Source: Chaenocephalus aceratus
Taxonomy: Eukaryota > Chordata > Actinopteri > Perciformes > Channichthyidae
DNA: 64,000 nucleotides
Reading direction: 5' to 3'
Assembly: GCA_023974075.1 (NCBI GenBank)
Contig: JAMFTG010000549.1
Location: 46,001-110,000 of the forward strand
In this document: positions 22,196 through 34,104 of the stretch, piece after piece
Layout: every line of letters begins with the position of its first letter
How positions within the stretch are numbered: position 1 is the first letter of the stretch
Position numbers and translations under genes: made by a program
The notes under the pieces: generated by a model
Seen by the model: the letters and a program-made list of their open reading frames with translations, nothing else
Databases searched by the model: none
Told to the model about the DNA's origin: nothing

Positions 22196-23487
22196 CAGGG
22201 CCGTCCCTCCCTACAGGCCGATCATGGGGCCTCACATTGCGCAGGGGGCCTCGGCTTATGAGCTCGGCGTGTGCGCAGTTCTCAGCGCAGTTCTCGGTGC
22301 AATATATATGTACAGGAGGAAGAGTGATAAACTGTCTAGTTGGCTTACATAACAGTTAAAGTGTACAGCTTACAAAACATGGAGCATTTTTCCCCCTTTT
22401 ATTCATTTTTATTTGCACATTTCATGGTGATGCTCAGCCTCCCCCCTTAACTCCTAACAGTCATCATCATGTCAACCACAACACAGAGAAATACTGATAG
22501 AAATGTGTGGTGTTGATACATTAGGCGCGTTCACACCGGAGTATTTTTACCCGTACTTTTCCCGTTTAGTTCCGTTAGTGCCTGGAATTTTGCGTTCACA
22601 CCAAAAAGAGAACTTAGTTCCGAGAACTTTTACCTCCATTTTCAGTCCCTGCTAGAGAGGTGGGACTATCCTGCGGAGAAAAAAGTACCAATTTCGATTG
22701 GCTGGGCGAATTGCAAACCACGCCCCGTAAAACTCTGAAAAGTTTTGTGAAGCCGCCATTGTATTTGCTGGCATTAGCATTATTAGCATTAGCCCCGCGC
22801 AGAGAGACTAACCTATGGCAACAAAAAAGAAAACATGGGAGCGGTGGAGATGAGGAGGTGTCGGCGTTCTGGCAATTTACTCGGAAGGCTTCAGTAGAAT
22901 CTGCTGGGACTCCCAGCAGCTTCTACTGAAGCCTTCCCCAACTCCGGGGACTTCCGGCCGGGGACTCCGGGTGGCAGAAAACGCCATGAAGTTGTTTGCG
23001 GCCTGCCGGTAAACCCAAAGCAGAAGAAGTGACGTCAGCGGCTTCATTTGACTGATCCTCCCTCAGGGACTTATTCCGGTGTGAACGCGATCTGTACTTA
23101 GTTCCACGGGGGGTACTATAAGTGCTGGCACTAGGGCACCTAACTACGGCAAAGTACTTGGTGTGAATGCGGCTATTGCTGACAGAGGGAACTTTGAATA
23201 CAGATTTAAGAAATCTCAGTTTTTGAGCATGTCATAAGCATGTTTTGTCTTGACTATATTACAACTATATTATAATATAGTATTTATATTATTGAATTGA
23301 TTCTGATTATTAGTTTATTTGCATTAATTATATTTTAATCTTTTTGAGGCTAGTATTTGGCAGGAAATGCAGACGTATTCACCTGTAAGCGCATACTGAA
23401 TGACATACATTCACTCCTGTCGGTTGGGGGGGGGGGCCTCATCTCACAATGTCGCTTGGGGCCCCAAGTTGGCCAGGGACGGCCCTG
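22196..23487. mobile_element. complete-ended hAT element with 8-bp target duplication
   Basis: The ends are CAGGGCCGTCCCTCC and CCAGGGACGGCCCTG, an inverted repeat of 13 bp. It is flanked by AATGTAGG at 22188-22195 and 23488-23495, a perfect 8-bp duplication diagnostic of hAT. Length 1292 bp, without a transposase gene. It contains a nested MITE at about 22523-23175. Confidence 0.88.
22523..23175. mobile_element. nested MITE with GGCGCGTTCACACC ends
   Basis: The left end TTAGGCGCGTTCACACCGG and the right end GGTGTGAATGCGGCTA are inverted with mismatches. The interior repeats GAACTTAGTTCC-like motifs. Probably Harbinger-type, but the target duplication is not clear. Confidence 0.55.
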
Positions 23488-23495
23488 AATGTAGG

Positions 23496-25096
23496 TCTGT
23501 TATACTGAGTGATATATATTATACCCACTGCTCTGCTTTCTGCACGGACCTCACAGCTGTTCTCACTGGAAACATCGATAAATACAGGATGATGATACCC
23601 CCAAAACTAATGCCTAATTTATAAAAGGTTTTATTTATTTAAAAAAAAAGATCAAATACACAGTAGTTGGAGAACAATTCATAATTGTTAAACTAAGTAA
23701 AAGCAGTACCATACTGTAAAATATATATATAGATTTTCACATAAAAACTCCATATTCAAAAACTTTAAGTACAATACATCAATTGCATTGATCAAATGGA
23801 TTATGCAGATAGGCCAATTTCAGAATAAGACATATCATTTTACTGGATAATAAATAATGATGCATTATAATGTACTTACATTTAATGTGGAAGCTTTTAA
23901 AGGTGGAGAAAAATGTTCTTTCAATATTCTACCAGGCACTTTAATATATAATAACACCACATGTTAAGATGTTTATTTCTTATTAATAATCCGAATCTGC
24001 AAAATTATTAGTAACTACTGTCATGAATAAAATACTATTTGTATCATAAATTAATATAAATAATAACACAATACAAACAAATGCATTACATAAAAGCAAT
24101 CTTGATTGTAAAACATGTTTTTGAAAGTTTAATAGTAGAAGTAGAATCTTTTTCCAAATAATTTAGTTTTTTCTTAAAGATCCAACCGATAAAATAGACT
24201 AGAGTCCTTGCCTGTAACTAAATGATTTCAGACAGAGTACGGATTATTTTCTCCACCAATACTCAACATTTCCCCACTCAGTATTTGTTTTAATGACATT
24301 AAATTATACAAACAAATAATTAAATTGTGTAAAAGTAAACAAAATAAACGTAACAATTTCACCAAAAACACCTTAATTCCTTGAGGGACCACTTTGTTCT
24401 TCTTCTGTGTTTTCTGTTCATAATGACCTCGGAATTATTGTAATAAAAACTGTTTTTGTGTCTCTTTTCTGATTCAGTATTGGTTCAATAAAGTACGAAA
24501 AACTGCGTCTCCATCAATACGTTTTCTATGCATGTACTGCCCCCTAGCGGCCGTGTTGTGTATCACACTCGCATCCAAACTGCATTGTTTCCCCCATTAC
24601 CTTGCACTACACGCTCCAGTCATTCAAAGATGAATTACCACAGCCCACTAACCCCGACTCAAGTTCATTTTTCATCACAAGAGTATTGCTTCAATTTGTT
24701 CATGTGACTGACTTTTATTACCAGTCCCCATGGCAACAAATGGACTGCACATAGTAAAAAGAAAAACGGGAGAAATATTTCAGAGATTCAGGATGTGTGC
24801 TCACTGTTAAACAGATGAATCATAAATATATATCATATGTAGGTTTCCGGGTTATGCTGGATTGTTGATGTGAAGAAAGCAACAAGTACAGTAGGGTACT
24901 CACGTGGAGCTACACACCTGCGTTCACTCCATTTCATTAACATTTCAAAAAAGGCATACAAAAGAGGGTTAAATTGTGTTTCCTGGAGTCTTTTCAATTA
25001 GAGATGTAACTGGCAACTGCTCCAATTCCCCTGACTCCCCTCTGGATAATAACCTCTCTTTCTCCCCCTCCCCTCCTTTTCTTTCTGCACTTGCAG
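23496..25096. other. AT-rich non-coding DNA
   Basis: No repeat family recognised. A polyadenylation-like AATAAAG at about 24488 has no gene attached. Confidence 0.4.
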
Positions 25097-25191
25097 GGGG
25101 ATGTAACGCCGGAGACGTTTTCCTATCTGCGGACACATTTCCTTCTTCTGTGGAAAGGTGACCGACATGGAAAGGAGTCCTCTCTTCTTAG
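25097..25191 (+). CDS. candidate first coding exon of an unidentified plus-strand gene
   Basis: A long pyrimidine tract (about 25050-25090) ends in CACTTGCAG|. It is followed by 70 nt of apparent leader, then ATG at 25167 (GACATGG, good initiation context), eight codons reading MERSPLFL, and a strong donor TTAG|GTGAGA at 25191/25192. An in-frame TAA at 25104 closes the frame upstream, so the ATG would be the start. I do not recognise the peptide, and it is too short for homology. It could be an upstream exon of the gene whose exon lies at 47,864-48,381. It ends in phase 1 and that exon opens in phase 0, so at least one exon between them would be required. A chance arrangement is possible. Confidence 0.33.
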
Positions 25192-25925
25192 GTGAGAAAC
25201 AGAGCGGGATTTATCTTTTTCCAACAGGTGCATTGAGCTATCATGGCTTCTGTCGCACACAGGGTGATGTGTGTGTGTGTGCGTGTGTGTGTGTGTGTGT
25301 GAACAGTGTGTAGAGTCTTGAGAAGATTGTATGTGACTTGAAACACTGAAGTCTGCAGTTTTGCTTTTTTTTTAAATGAACAGTTTTTGTGGCAAACTTG
25401 TTTTTGCCTTTAAGACAAGGAAGAGGGCATACATACGTTTTACTTTTCTTAAGGCAACTGTATTTATATTCCACTAACCTTGCCTTGTTGTATGCATAAT
25501 ATTTGTTTGCTCCATTTCTATTGTTGTAAGTCTTTAAATATATATTTGTGTAGCTTTGTACGTGGAGCAGATGGTCCTTGTCAAAACGACACTGAAGCCA
25601 AGCCGTGCATATGACAATAAAACCTTTGATGTATCCTGTACATTAAACCAGATGAGCAGTGTGCAAAGACAGTGCCCTTTACTTTTACCAGTGCAAGGAG
25701 ACATGATTAGACTTTAATTCAAATCTTCCTATTCAGTGTGTTGCTCAGAGCGGATGTCAGAGAGGAGGAGGCAGACATGAAGTAGATACGTATATGGTCA
25801 ACGTGGAGAAGGAATGTACCTTTATTGGATTTGAGATGTTGGGAAAGGCAGCGATCATTACTAAGGGGGGGGACTAATTAATGAAACATGGAAACAATGG
25901 AGATTTGCTGCAGGGAATAAGAGAG

Positions 25926-25970
<45 letters not shown>

Positions 25971-26235
25971 CAAGTTGTTGATGAGGTTTTAGATTATAAA
26001 ATGTCACGATTTGATTGTGTCGTCCATCTTCTTGTTTTCTATTATGTCTGATATTGAAAGACGCAGGTGGTGATGTTTTTAGATAAACTAATCCATCAGA
26101 CGTGGAATAATTTTTTTGTCAAGTCATGGGAGTTTGACGGTGAAGAGAAGAGGCAGTTTGTATAATCAGTGTTTGTGTTGTGGCTGACAGGCGGCTCAAA
26201 CACTGCAGTCTCTGTGTAACAACACCCCGTTACCT
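25192..26235. other. non-coding DNA after the candidate exon
   Basis: Contains short GT tracts at 25268-25300 and 25929-25970. No further exon recognised. Confidence 0.4.
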
Positions 26236-26404
26236 CTTAAAGGTCCCCTGTTATCCTGTTTCTCATCAATATATCACATGGTTACCTTGGTTGCTGATTG
26301 GCTAATGGTCACACAAGACAAAACATCGTTATGACATCATAAAGTGGCCAAAATCCGATCAGCTCATTTTCAGACAGGTTTTTATAGAAATGGATCTTCC
26401 TCTC
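26236..26404 (-). mobile_element. fragment of the AAAGGTCnCC MITE
   Basis: TTAAAGGTCCCCTGTTATCC then GTTGCTGATTGGCTAATGGT and TTATAGAAATGGATC is the inverted counterpart of 3655-3770. It has no 37-bp array. It is cut by the LINE starting at about 26406. Confidence 0.65.
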
Positions 26405-26405
26405 T

Positions 26406-28492
26406 GAAGAACCAGCACCTTCCCGTGGAGGTGTGTGTGCCCTGATGAACCTGGGGGCTGTGTTGTCTGGAACCTTGTGTTCCTGGTAGGGTCTCCCATG
26501 GCAACTTGGTCTCAGGCAAGGGGCCAGACTAAGATCGGTTCAAAAGACCTCATGAAAGAAACAACAAGAAGTGAGGATACCCGGCCCGGAGGAAGCCCGG
26601 GGTCCCCTTCTGGAGCCAAGCCCAGAAGGAGGACTCGTCGGTGAGCGTCTGGTGGCCGGGCCCGAAAAGGCAACGTGGGCAACACCTCCGCTTCTCCGTC
26701 CCGTGGGCCCACCACCTACGGGAAACAGCGATGGGGTCGGGTGCGCTGCCAGAAGGGTGGCAGTGAAAGCGGAGGGTCTCGACGGAACAGACCCGGGCGA
26801 CAGAAGCTGGTGGAACGTCACCTCTCTGGGGGGGGAGGAGCCGGAGCTTGTGCGGGAGGTGGAGCGGTACCAGTTGGATCTGGTTGGGCTCGCCTCTACG
26901 CACAGCGTCGGCTCTGGAACCTTCTGGATAGGGGTTGGACTCTATTCTTCTCCGGAGTTGCTCAAGGTGTGAGGCGCCGGGCGGGTGTGGGGATACTCAC
27001 AAGTCCCCGGTTGGGTGCTTCGTTGTTGGAGTTTACCCCAGTGGACGAGAGGGTCGCCTCCCTACGCCTGCGGGTTATGGGGGGGAACACTCTGACTGTT
27101 GTGTGTGCTTATGCACCCAACAGCAGTTCAGAGTATTCGGCCTTCTTGGAGACCCTGGAAAGAGTCCTGTATGGGGCTCCTGAAGGGGACTCTTTAATCT
27201 TGCTGGGAGACTTCAACGCACATGTGGGCAATGATGGAGACACTTGGAGGGGCGTGATTGGGAGGAACGGCCCCCCTGATCTGAACCGGAGTGGTGGTTT
27301 GTTACTGGACTTCTGTGCTAGTCATGGATTGGCCATAACAAACACCATGTTCGAACATAAGGATGCTCATAAGTGTACGTGGTACCAGAGCACTCTAGGC
27401 AGAAGGTCCATGATCGATTTCGTTATCGTATCATCGGACCTGAGGCCGTATGTTTTGGACACTCGGGTAAAGAGAGGGGCGGAGTTGTCAACTGATCACC
27501 ATCTGGTGGTGAGTTGGGTCGAGTGGCGGGGGAAGCCTCTGGATAGACCTGGTAAGCCCAAACGTGTAGTTCGGGTGAACTGGGAACGTCTGGAGGAGGC
27601 CCAAGTTCAGGAGGCCTTCAACTCGCACCTCCGGCGGAGCTGTTCGGGCATTCCTGTGGAGGTTGGGGACATTGAACCAGAGTGGTCGGTGTTCAAAGCC
27701 TCTATTGCCGAAGCCGCGGTGGGGAGCTGTGGTCTCAAGGTCCTAGGTGCCTCAAGGGGCGGTAACCCTCGAACCTCCTGGTGGACACCGGTGGTCAGGG
27801 AAGCCGTCCGACTGAAGAAGGAGGCCTTTAGGGATTTGTTATCCCGGGGGACTCCCGAGGCAGTTGCAAGCCGACAGGCCCGAAGGGCAGCAGCCTCAGC
27901 CGTGGCCGAGGCAAAGCAGCGGGTGTGGGAGAAGTTCGGAGAAGACACGGAGAAGGACTTTCGGGCGGCACCAAAGTTGTTCTGGAAAACTGTCCGACAC
28001 CTCAGGAGGGGGAAGCAGGGAACCATCCAAGCTGTGTACAGTAAGGATGGGACGTTGTTGACCTCAACTGATGGAGTGTTAGGGTGTTGGAAGAACACTT
28101 TGAGGAACTCCTGAACCCGACAACTCCGCCCTCTATGTTAGAGGCAGAGCTGGAGTATGACGGGGGATCAACACCAATCTCCCGGGGGGAGGTCACTGAG
28201 GTCGTCAAACAACTCCACAGTGGCAAAGCCCCGGGGGTGGATGAGATCCGCCCGGAGATGCTGAAGGCTCTGGGTGTTGAGGGACTGTCATGGTTGACAC
28301 GTCTCATCAACGTTGCGTGGAAGTCGGAAACAGTACCGAAGGAGTGGCAGACCGGGGTGATGGTTCCCACAGAGGCATCACACTACTCAGCCTCCCCGGG
28401 AAAGTTTACTCCAAGGTACTTGAAAGGAGGGTCAGGCCGATTGTCGAACCTCAGATTGAGGAGGAACAATGCGGATTCCGTAGTGTAGTGTC
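26406..28492 (+). pseudogene. dead RTE-like LINE: AP-endonuclease plus start of reverse transcriptase
   Basis: A leader of ACCAGCACCTTCCCGTGGAG is followed by a long frame. The endonuclease N-terminus ([37 protein letters not shown]) is in one frame. It shifts at about 26930 to the main frame, which reads [48 protein letters not shown] and [12 protein letters not shown], with the G-D-F-N-A-H and S-D-H-type motifs of APE endonucleases. A further frameshift at about 28082 precedes [13 protein letters not shown] and SGKAPGVDEIRPEMLKAL, and another at about 28370 precedes GITLLSLPGKVYSKVLERRV and EEEQCGFR (RT fingers). The catalytic RT half is missing: the sequence stops where the 57-bp array begins. 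RTE clade (Rex3-like) is my best assignment, from domain order and the GGATG tail of related copies. Confidence 0.8.
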
Positions 28493-28823
28493 CTTAAAGT
28501 AGAGACACTACATACTGATATACACCTGAACATCAGCAGGAGAGGACTCTTTAAAGTAGAGACACTACATACTGATATACACCTGAACATCAGCAGGGGA
28601 GGACTCTTTAAAGTAGAGACACTACATACTGATATACACCTGAACATCAGCAGGAGAGGACTCTTTAAAGTAGAGACACTACATACTGATATACACCTGA
28701 ACATCAGCAGGGGAGGACTCTTTAAAGTAGAGACACTACATACTGATATACACCTGAACATCAGCAGGAGAGGACTCTTTAAAGTAGAGACACTACATAC
28801 TGATATACACCTGAACATCAGCA
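28493..28823. repeat. 57-bp tandem repeat, about 5.8 copies
   Basis: The unit is TTTAAAGTAGAGACACTACA, TACTGATATACACCTGAACA, TCAGCAGGAGAGGACTC, with alternating AGGAG/AGGGG copies. It starts directly at the LINE break. The same unit in the opposite orientation is at 51205-51680. Confidence 0.95.
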
Positions 28824-29519
28824 GATATGTTTTAATAAGTTCACAGATGTAGTTTACTGTTGAGCTGAAACTAGATCTGAGGGATGAGTACGATGTGGTT
28901 TCCCCTCAGCCTTGTGGATGCTTTAAATGTCAGTGGCCTTATTGCTATGTTTCCCTGTGGAACTTATGAACAGCATGTGATCTGATTTGTCCTATAAAAG
29001 CCTGCAGATGTTAAGATGTTAAGCTTTGACAATCCATTTCTTCGTTGGTAGGATCACATCAGTGTGTGTTATCTATATCAATATTTAATTTTCTGCACAA
29101 AAGTGAGACTCTCTGTTGAACTGAACAAACATAAATGCAACAAAAACCCATGATTGCATAAACCGCAGCTGCAGAGATGGACATGAGTGCAGGCTCAAGG
29201 CTGAAGTAAGCATACCTTAGCTGGCCTCCCTTTTCACCGTCAGACAATAATGTTATCTTCATAAAAAAATGATATTTGCAGCAGAGAAAAATGTTTTCTG
29301 TTTTCCTGCCCTCCCCATGAGGCTCCTTTTTCTTCCAGTGATTGAACCATGACAGTGTGGCGGTGCTATTAGTGCTGTTAATCATTACTGATAGGAAGTG
29401 TCACTTTATGTAAGGTAATGGTCTTTCTTTAAGGTCAGTCACAGCAGAGGGATCCCTTTGAAAGCATCCATCATGTGTACCTGCTGCAGTTAAACACAAA
29501 AAACCTGCTGCCTTAGTCC
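28824..29519. other. no recognised gene
   Basis: Unique-looking non-coding DNA. Confidence 0.4.
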
Positions 29520-29522
29520 TTA

Positions 29523-29718
29523 CGCAGCGTCCACACGGCGGCGTGCGTTGAATCTCCCGCCCCGGACACACAACCACGCGGTTTGATTGGCTAGAGCTTG
29601 TACTGGCATATGATTTGATTGGCTGACGGTTCCGTCGAAGCTTCAAAAGAAGCGACGGAACCACAATGCAGCGTGACGTCACCCCATTCAAAGTGAATGC
29701 CGCCGTGTGGACGGGCCG
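29523..29718. mobile_element. PIF/Harbinger-like MITE, TTA duplication
   Basis: The ends CGCAGCGTCCACACGGCGGC and GCCGCCGTGTGGACGGGCCG are inverted with mismatches. Flanks are TTA at 29520-29522 and 29719-29721. 196 bp. Same family as the left and right arms of 56078-56394. Confidence 0.8.
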
Positions 29719-29902
29719 TTATAGTTGTGCTCTTATACAGCAAGCAAATACTGTATAGCAAGCAAGCACCCAATGTTCTACTGCACCCAATGCAGTAGAA
29801 CATCCTTGTATTTGTGGCTTAATGCAGTTGACAGGCCATTTAAAAGAGTTGTTGAGTGATGACGTATTTTTGTAGGCCATCCCTGAAGTTAGTTGATACT
29901 TA

Positions 29903-30339
29903 CACGTTTAGTTCAGCAGGTTAATCTCCACATTAACACCACTATATGATTTAAGTAAAAAGCTAATGTTGGGCTATAAAGGAACTACAGCACGGTCACA
30001 TGACTTCACGTCACCACCGCTAAGCTAAAGGAGGCTCATGTTGGGCTATAAAGGAACTACAGCACGGTCACATGACTTCACTTCACCACCGCTAAGCTAA
30101 AGGTGGCTAATATTGGGCTATAAAGGAACTACAGCACGGTCACATGACTTCACGTCACCACCGCTAAGCTAAAGGTGGCTAATGTTGGGCTATAAAGGAA
30201 CTACAGCACGGTCACATGACTTCACGTCACCACCGCTAAGCTAAAGGAGGCTAATGTTGGGCTATATAGGAACTACAGCACGGTCACATGACTTCACGTC
30301 ACCACCGCTAAGCTAAAGGTGGCTAATGTTGGGCTATAA
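29903..30339. repeat. 72-bp satellite, array A (about 5 copies)
   Basis: The unit is CTATAAAGGAACTACAGCAC, GGTCACATGACTTCACGTCA, CCACCGCTAAGCTAAAGGWG, GCTAATGTTGGG. It is preceded by TTACACGTTTAGTTCAGCAG..., the internal sequence of the TIR element at 59983-60435. The array is interrupted by an L2 insertion and resumes at 31456. Confidence 0.93.
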
Positions 30340-31455
30340 TCAATCAATCAATCAATCAATGTTTATTTATATAGCCCAATATCACAAATGTTACATTTGT
30401 CTCAGTGGTCTTCACAGTGTGTACAGAATATCAGTATGACAATACGACACCCTCTGTCCTTAGACCCTCACATCGTACAAGGAAAAACTTCCAAAGAAAA
30501 CCCAGTTTAAAGGGAAAAATGGGAGAAACCTCAGGGAGAGCAGCAGAGGAGGGATCCCTCTCCCAGGACGGACAGACGTGCAATAGATGCCGTGTGTAAA
30601 TTGAAAAGATAATATATTTGCAACATAGGTAGTCCAAATGTTTGAAAATGCATGTGTGTATAATAGGAAGATGAATCCACGAGGATATCCATCCAGGACC
30701 GATGATCCAGGACCACAGCCAGGGCTCGCGATCCAGGACACAGGACCGCAGGACCATCCATGACTCCGGATCCCGGCGTATAGAGACACCAAAAAGAAAG
30801 ACATGTGGGGAAGCTGGGTTAATCGGAACATGAGAGTACACAGGTACAGACAGAGGGAAGGAAGAAGTAAGATGTCCCCCGACAAACTAAGCCTCTATCA
30901 GCAAAACTAGGGGCTGAATCTAATCAGCCCTAACTATAAGCTTTATCACAAAGGAAGGTCTTAAGCGCACTCTTAAAAACGGATAGGGTGTCTGCCGCCC
31001 GAACACAAACTGGAAGCTGATTCCACAAATGTGGAGCTTGATAAGAAAAGGCTCTGGCTCCCATTGTACTTTTAGAGACTCTAGGAACAACCAACAACCC
31101 TGCATTCTTGGAACGCAATGCCCTAGTAGGACAGTAGGGTATAATGAGTTTTTTAAGGTAAGATGGCGCCTGCCCATTAAGGGCTTTGTAGGCGAGAAGA
31201 AGAATTTTAAATTCTATCCTGTGTTCTATAGGGAGCCAGTGTAAGGCAGCCAGAACAGGAGTAATGTGGTCCCTTTTCCTAACTCTGGTTAGTACACGAG
31301 CCGCAGCATTTTGAATCAGCTGAAGCGACTTGATTGACTTCTTGGTACTCCCTGATAATAAAGAGTTACAATAATCCAGCCTAGAAGTAACAAATGCATG
31401 GACTAGTTTCTCTGCATCGTTTTGAGGCAAGATATGCCTGATTTTTGCAATGTTA
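30340..31455 (-). mobile_element. 5'-truncated L2 LINE copy 1
   Basis: The 3' tail is (ATTG)n, at 30340-30360 in reverse. The coding part on the minus strand reads NIAKIRHILPQNDAEKLVHA, FVTSRLDYCNSLLSG, QNAAARVLTRVRKRDHITPV, RALRSKNAGLLVVPRVS and ends DTLSVFKSALKTFLCDKAYS. This is the C-terminal RT part of L2-clade elements. It is truncated at 31453 and inserted inside the 72-bp array, with TATAA at both junctions (30335-30339, 31456-31460). Confidence 0.85.
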
Positions 31456-31632
31456 TATAAAGGAACTACAGCACGGTCACATGACTTCACGTCACCACCG
31501 CTAAGCTAAAGGAGGCTAATGTTGGGCTATAAAGGAACTACAGCACAGTCACATGACTTCACGTCACCACCGCTAAGCTAAAGGTGGCTAATGTTGGGCT
31601 ATAAAGGAACTAAAGCACGGTCACATGACTTC
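31456..31632. repeat. 72-bp satellite, continuation of array A
   Basis: About 2.5 units after the L2 insertion, ending at GTCACATGACTTC. Confidence 0.92.
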
Positions 31633-31808
31633 TGCATGCATCTGCTCTTTTTCTCTGGAGATGGAAAATACTTTTTAGTGTGGTTTGTATAAACATCATC
31701 ATGATGCTACATACAGAAATGTTTAAAATACACTTTATTTATCACAGTCTGTACATTTGCATGTTTACTGCGCCCATGTTTTCCTTGAAATGCACCACAG
31801 TGTGTGAT

Positions 31809-31810
<2 letters not shown>

Positions 31811-31849
<39 letters not shown>

Positions 31850-33213
31850 GTTTATTTATATAGCCCAATATCACAAATGTTACATTTGTCTCAGTGGTCT
31901 TCACAGTGTGTACAGAATATCAGTATGACAATACAACACCCTCTGTCCTCAGACCCTCTGTCCTTAGACCCTCTGTCCTTAGACCCTCACATCGTACAAG
32001 GAAAAACTTCCAGAGAAAACCCACAGTTAAAGGGAACATGGGAGAAACCTCAGGGAGAGCAGCAGAGGAGGGATCCCTCTCCCAGGACGGACAGACGTGC
32101 AATAGATGCCGTGTGTAAATTGAAAAGATAATACATTTGCAACATAGGTAGTCCAGATGTTTGGAAATGCATGTGTGTATAATAGGAAGATGAATCCACG
32201 AGGATATCCATCCAGGACCGATGATCCAGGACCACAGCCAGGGCTCGCGATCCAGGACACAGGACCGCAGGACCATCCATGACTCCGGATCCCGGCGTAT
32301 ATAGACACCAAAAAGAAAGATATTTGGGGAAGCTGGGTTAATCGGAACATGAGAGTACACGGGTACAGACAGAGGGAAGGAAGAAGTAAGATGTCCCCCG
32401 ACAAACTAAGCCTATATCAGCAAAACTAGGGGCTGAATCTGATCAGCCCTAACTATAAGCTTTATCAAAAAGGAAGGTCTTAAGCGCACTCTTAAAAACG
32501 GATAGGGTGTCTGCCGCCCGAACACAAACTGGAAGCTGACTCCACAAATGTGGAGCTTGATAAGAAAAGGCTCTGGCTCCCATTGTACTTTTAGAGACTC
32601 TAGGAACAACCAACAACCCTGCATTCTTGGAACGCAATGCCCTAGTAGGCCAGTAGGGTATAATGAGTGCTTTAAGGTAAGATGGCGCCTGCCCATTAAG
32701 GGCTTTGTAGGCGAGAAGAAGAATTTTAAATTCTATCCTGTGTTCTATAGGGAGCCAGTGTAAGGCAGCCAGAACAGGAGTAACGTGGTCCCTTCTCCTA
32801 ACTCTGGTTAGTACACGAGCTGCAGCATTTTGAATCAGCTGAAGCCACTTGACTGACTTCTTGGTACTCCCTGATAATAAAGAGTTACAATAATCCAGCC
32901 TAGAAGTAACAAATGCATGGACTAGTTTCTCTGCACCGTTTTGAGGCAAGATATGCCTGATTTTTGCAATGTTACGTAGATGGAAGTAGGCGGTCCTTGA
33001 AATTGATTTTATGTGGGCGTTAAAGGATAAATCCTGATCAAATATAACACCAAGATTCCTTACAGTCTCACTGGAGGCCAAATTAATGCCATCCATAGTT
33101 AGTATATCTTTAGATAATTTGTTTCGTAGATTCTTCGGGCCAAGTACAATAACTTCAGTTTTGGTCGTGTTTAACACAAGTAGTAAATCGTGTATTTGCT
33201 GGCACTGCACTGA
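31811..33213 (-). mobile_element. 5'-truncated L2 LINE copy 2
   Basis: The tail is (ATTG)n at 31811-31849 in reverse. The minus-strand frame at 33210-32449 reads LLLVLNTTKTEVIVLGPKNL, ETVRNLGVIFDQDLSFNAHI, LVHAFVTSRLDYCNSLLSG and ends SALKTFLFDKAYS without stops (253 codons). It is a 3' RT segment lacking the catalytic YxDD block. The 3' UTR holds three 15-bp GACCCTCTGTCCTTA-type units. Confidence 0.87.
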
Positions 33214-34104
33214 ACAATAATGAGCTGCAGCTGTATTATGAGAGAGTCTCGGCTCTAAATTACAGGCAGGATAATATTACACGTCTCATTGAGAGGACAA
33301 TCATATAGTGTACCCGCTGCACAGTATTTATGCCGAGTCAGCGTTCTTTACTCGGTTCACTTGGTCTTTGTCCTTCTGCTGTACAAGGAAACCACCGCTG
33401 TACTTTCTGTAATATGAAAAAGGACATTAATCATAATACTTATTTCTCCCAGGGGAAATGTGGTTTGGTGGCAGTTCCTCCCATTTAGACTGAAATAATG
33501 AATAAAAAGACTTATTCAAGCGTAAGAAGTTGAAGTAAGAAGGTGCAATAAAAAGATAAAATAATAAAATGGGAAATATTATTACTAGCTTGAAAAAAGA
33601 ACATCTGCTTGACCCTTTGAGACATCTTCAGGCCTAGTTTTCTGAGATTGAAGATGTCTGAATTGAACAGATTCACAGCATGTGTATTACCTGTTATTCA
33701 AAGCTACGTACAAGTGCAATCTACCATGGCAGTAGAAACGGAAGAACAATAAGAATCCTGGAAATAATCAGAAAGGGGGAATGTACGAAACACAACAAAG
33801 GGGAGTGCAGATATAAAAGAAATACATTAAGTACAGCTTAGTTTTCGCATTTAGGCTAAATCAGGATTTATAAAAGGTAACTGTAACCAGATGATAATGT
33901 TGGTAAACAAATACTAAATATCTTCTTTTCTAAGGTCACAATTTATAGTTATAAAAAAATAAGAGAACAGGTGAAAAACAGGTATAAAATACTGACAGTA
34001 CAAAAAAGTTGTTATTAATAAACAAGAATACAGTTTGAAAGGGGAGTGATTTGTAAAATATCCATAAAGAAAAAGAAAATCTGCTAAGGTTGTCTTCCAC
34101 AATA
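33214..34104. other. no recognised gene
   Basis: AT-rich non-coding DNA. Confidence 0.4.

Noticed and set aside
28432..28818. Minus frame of repeated MFRCISVCSVSTLKSP
   Set aside because: 57-bp repeat read in frame (19 residues per unit).
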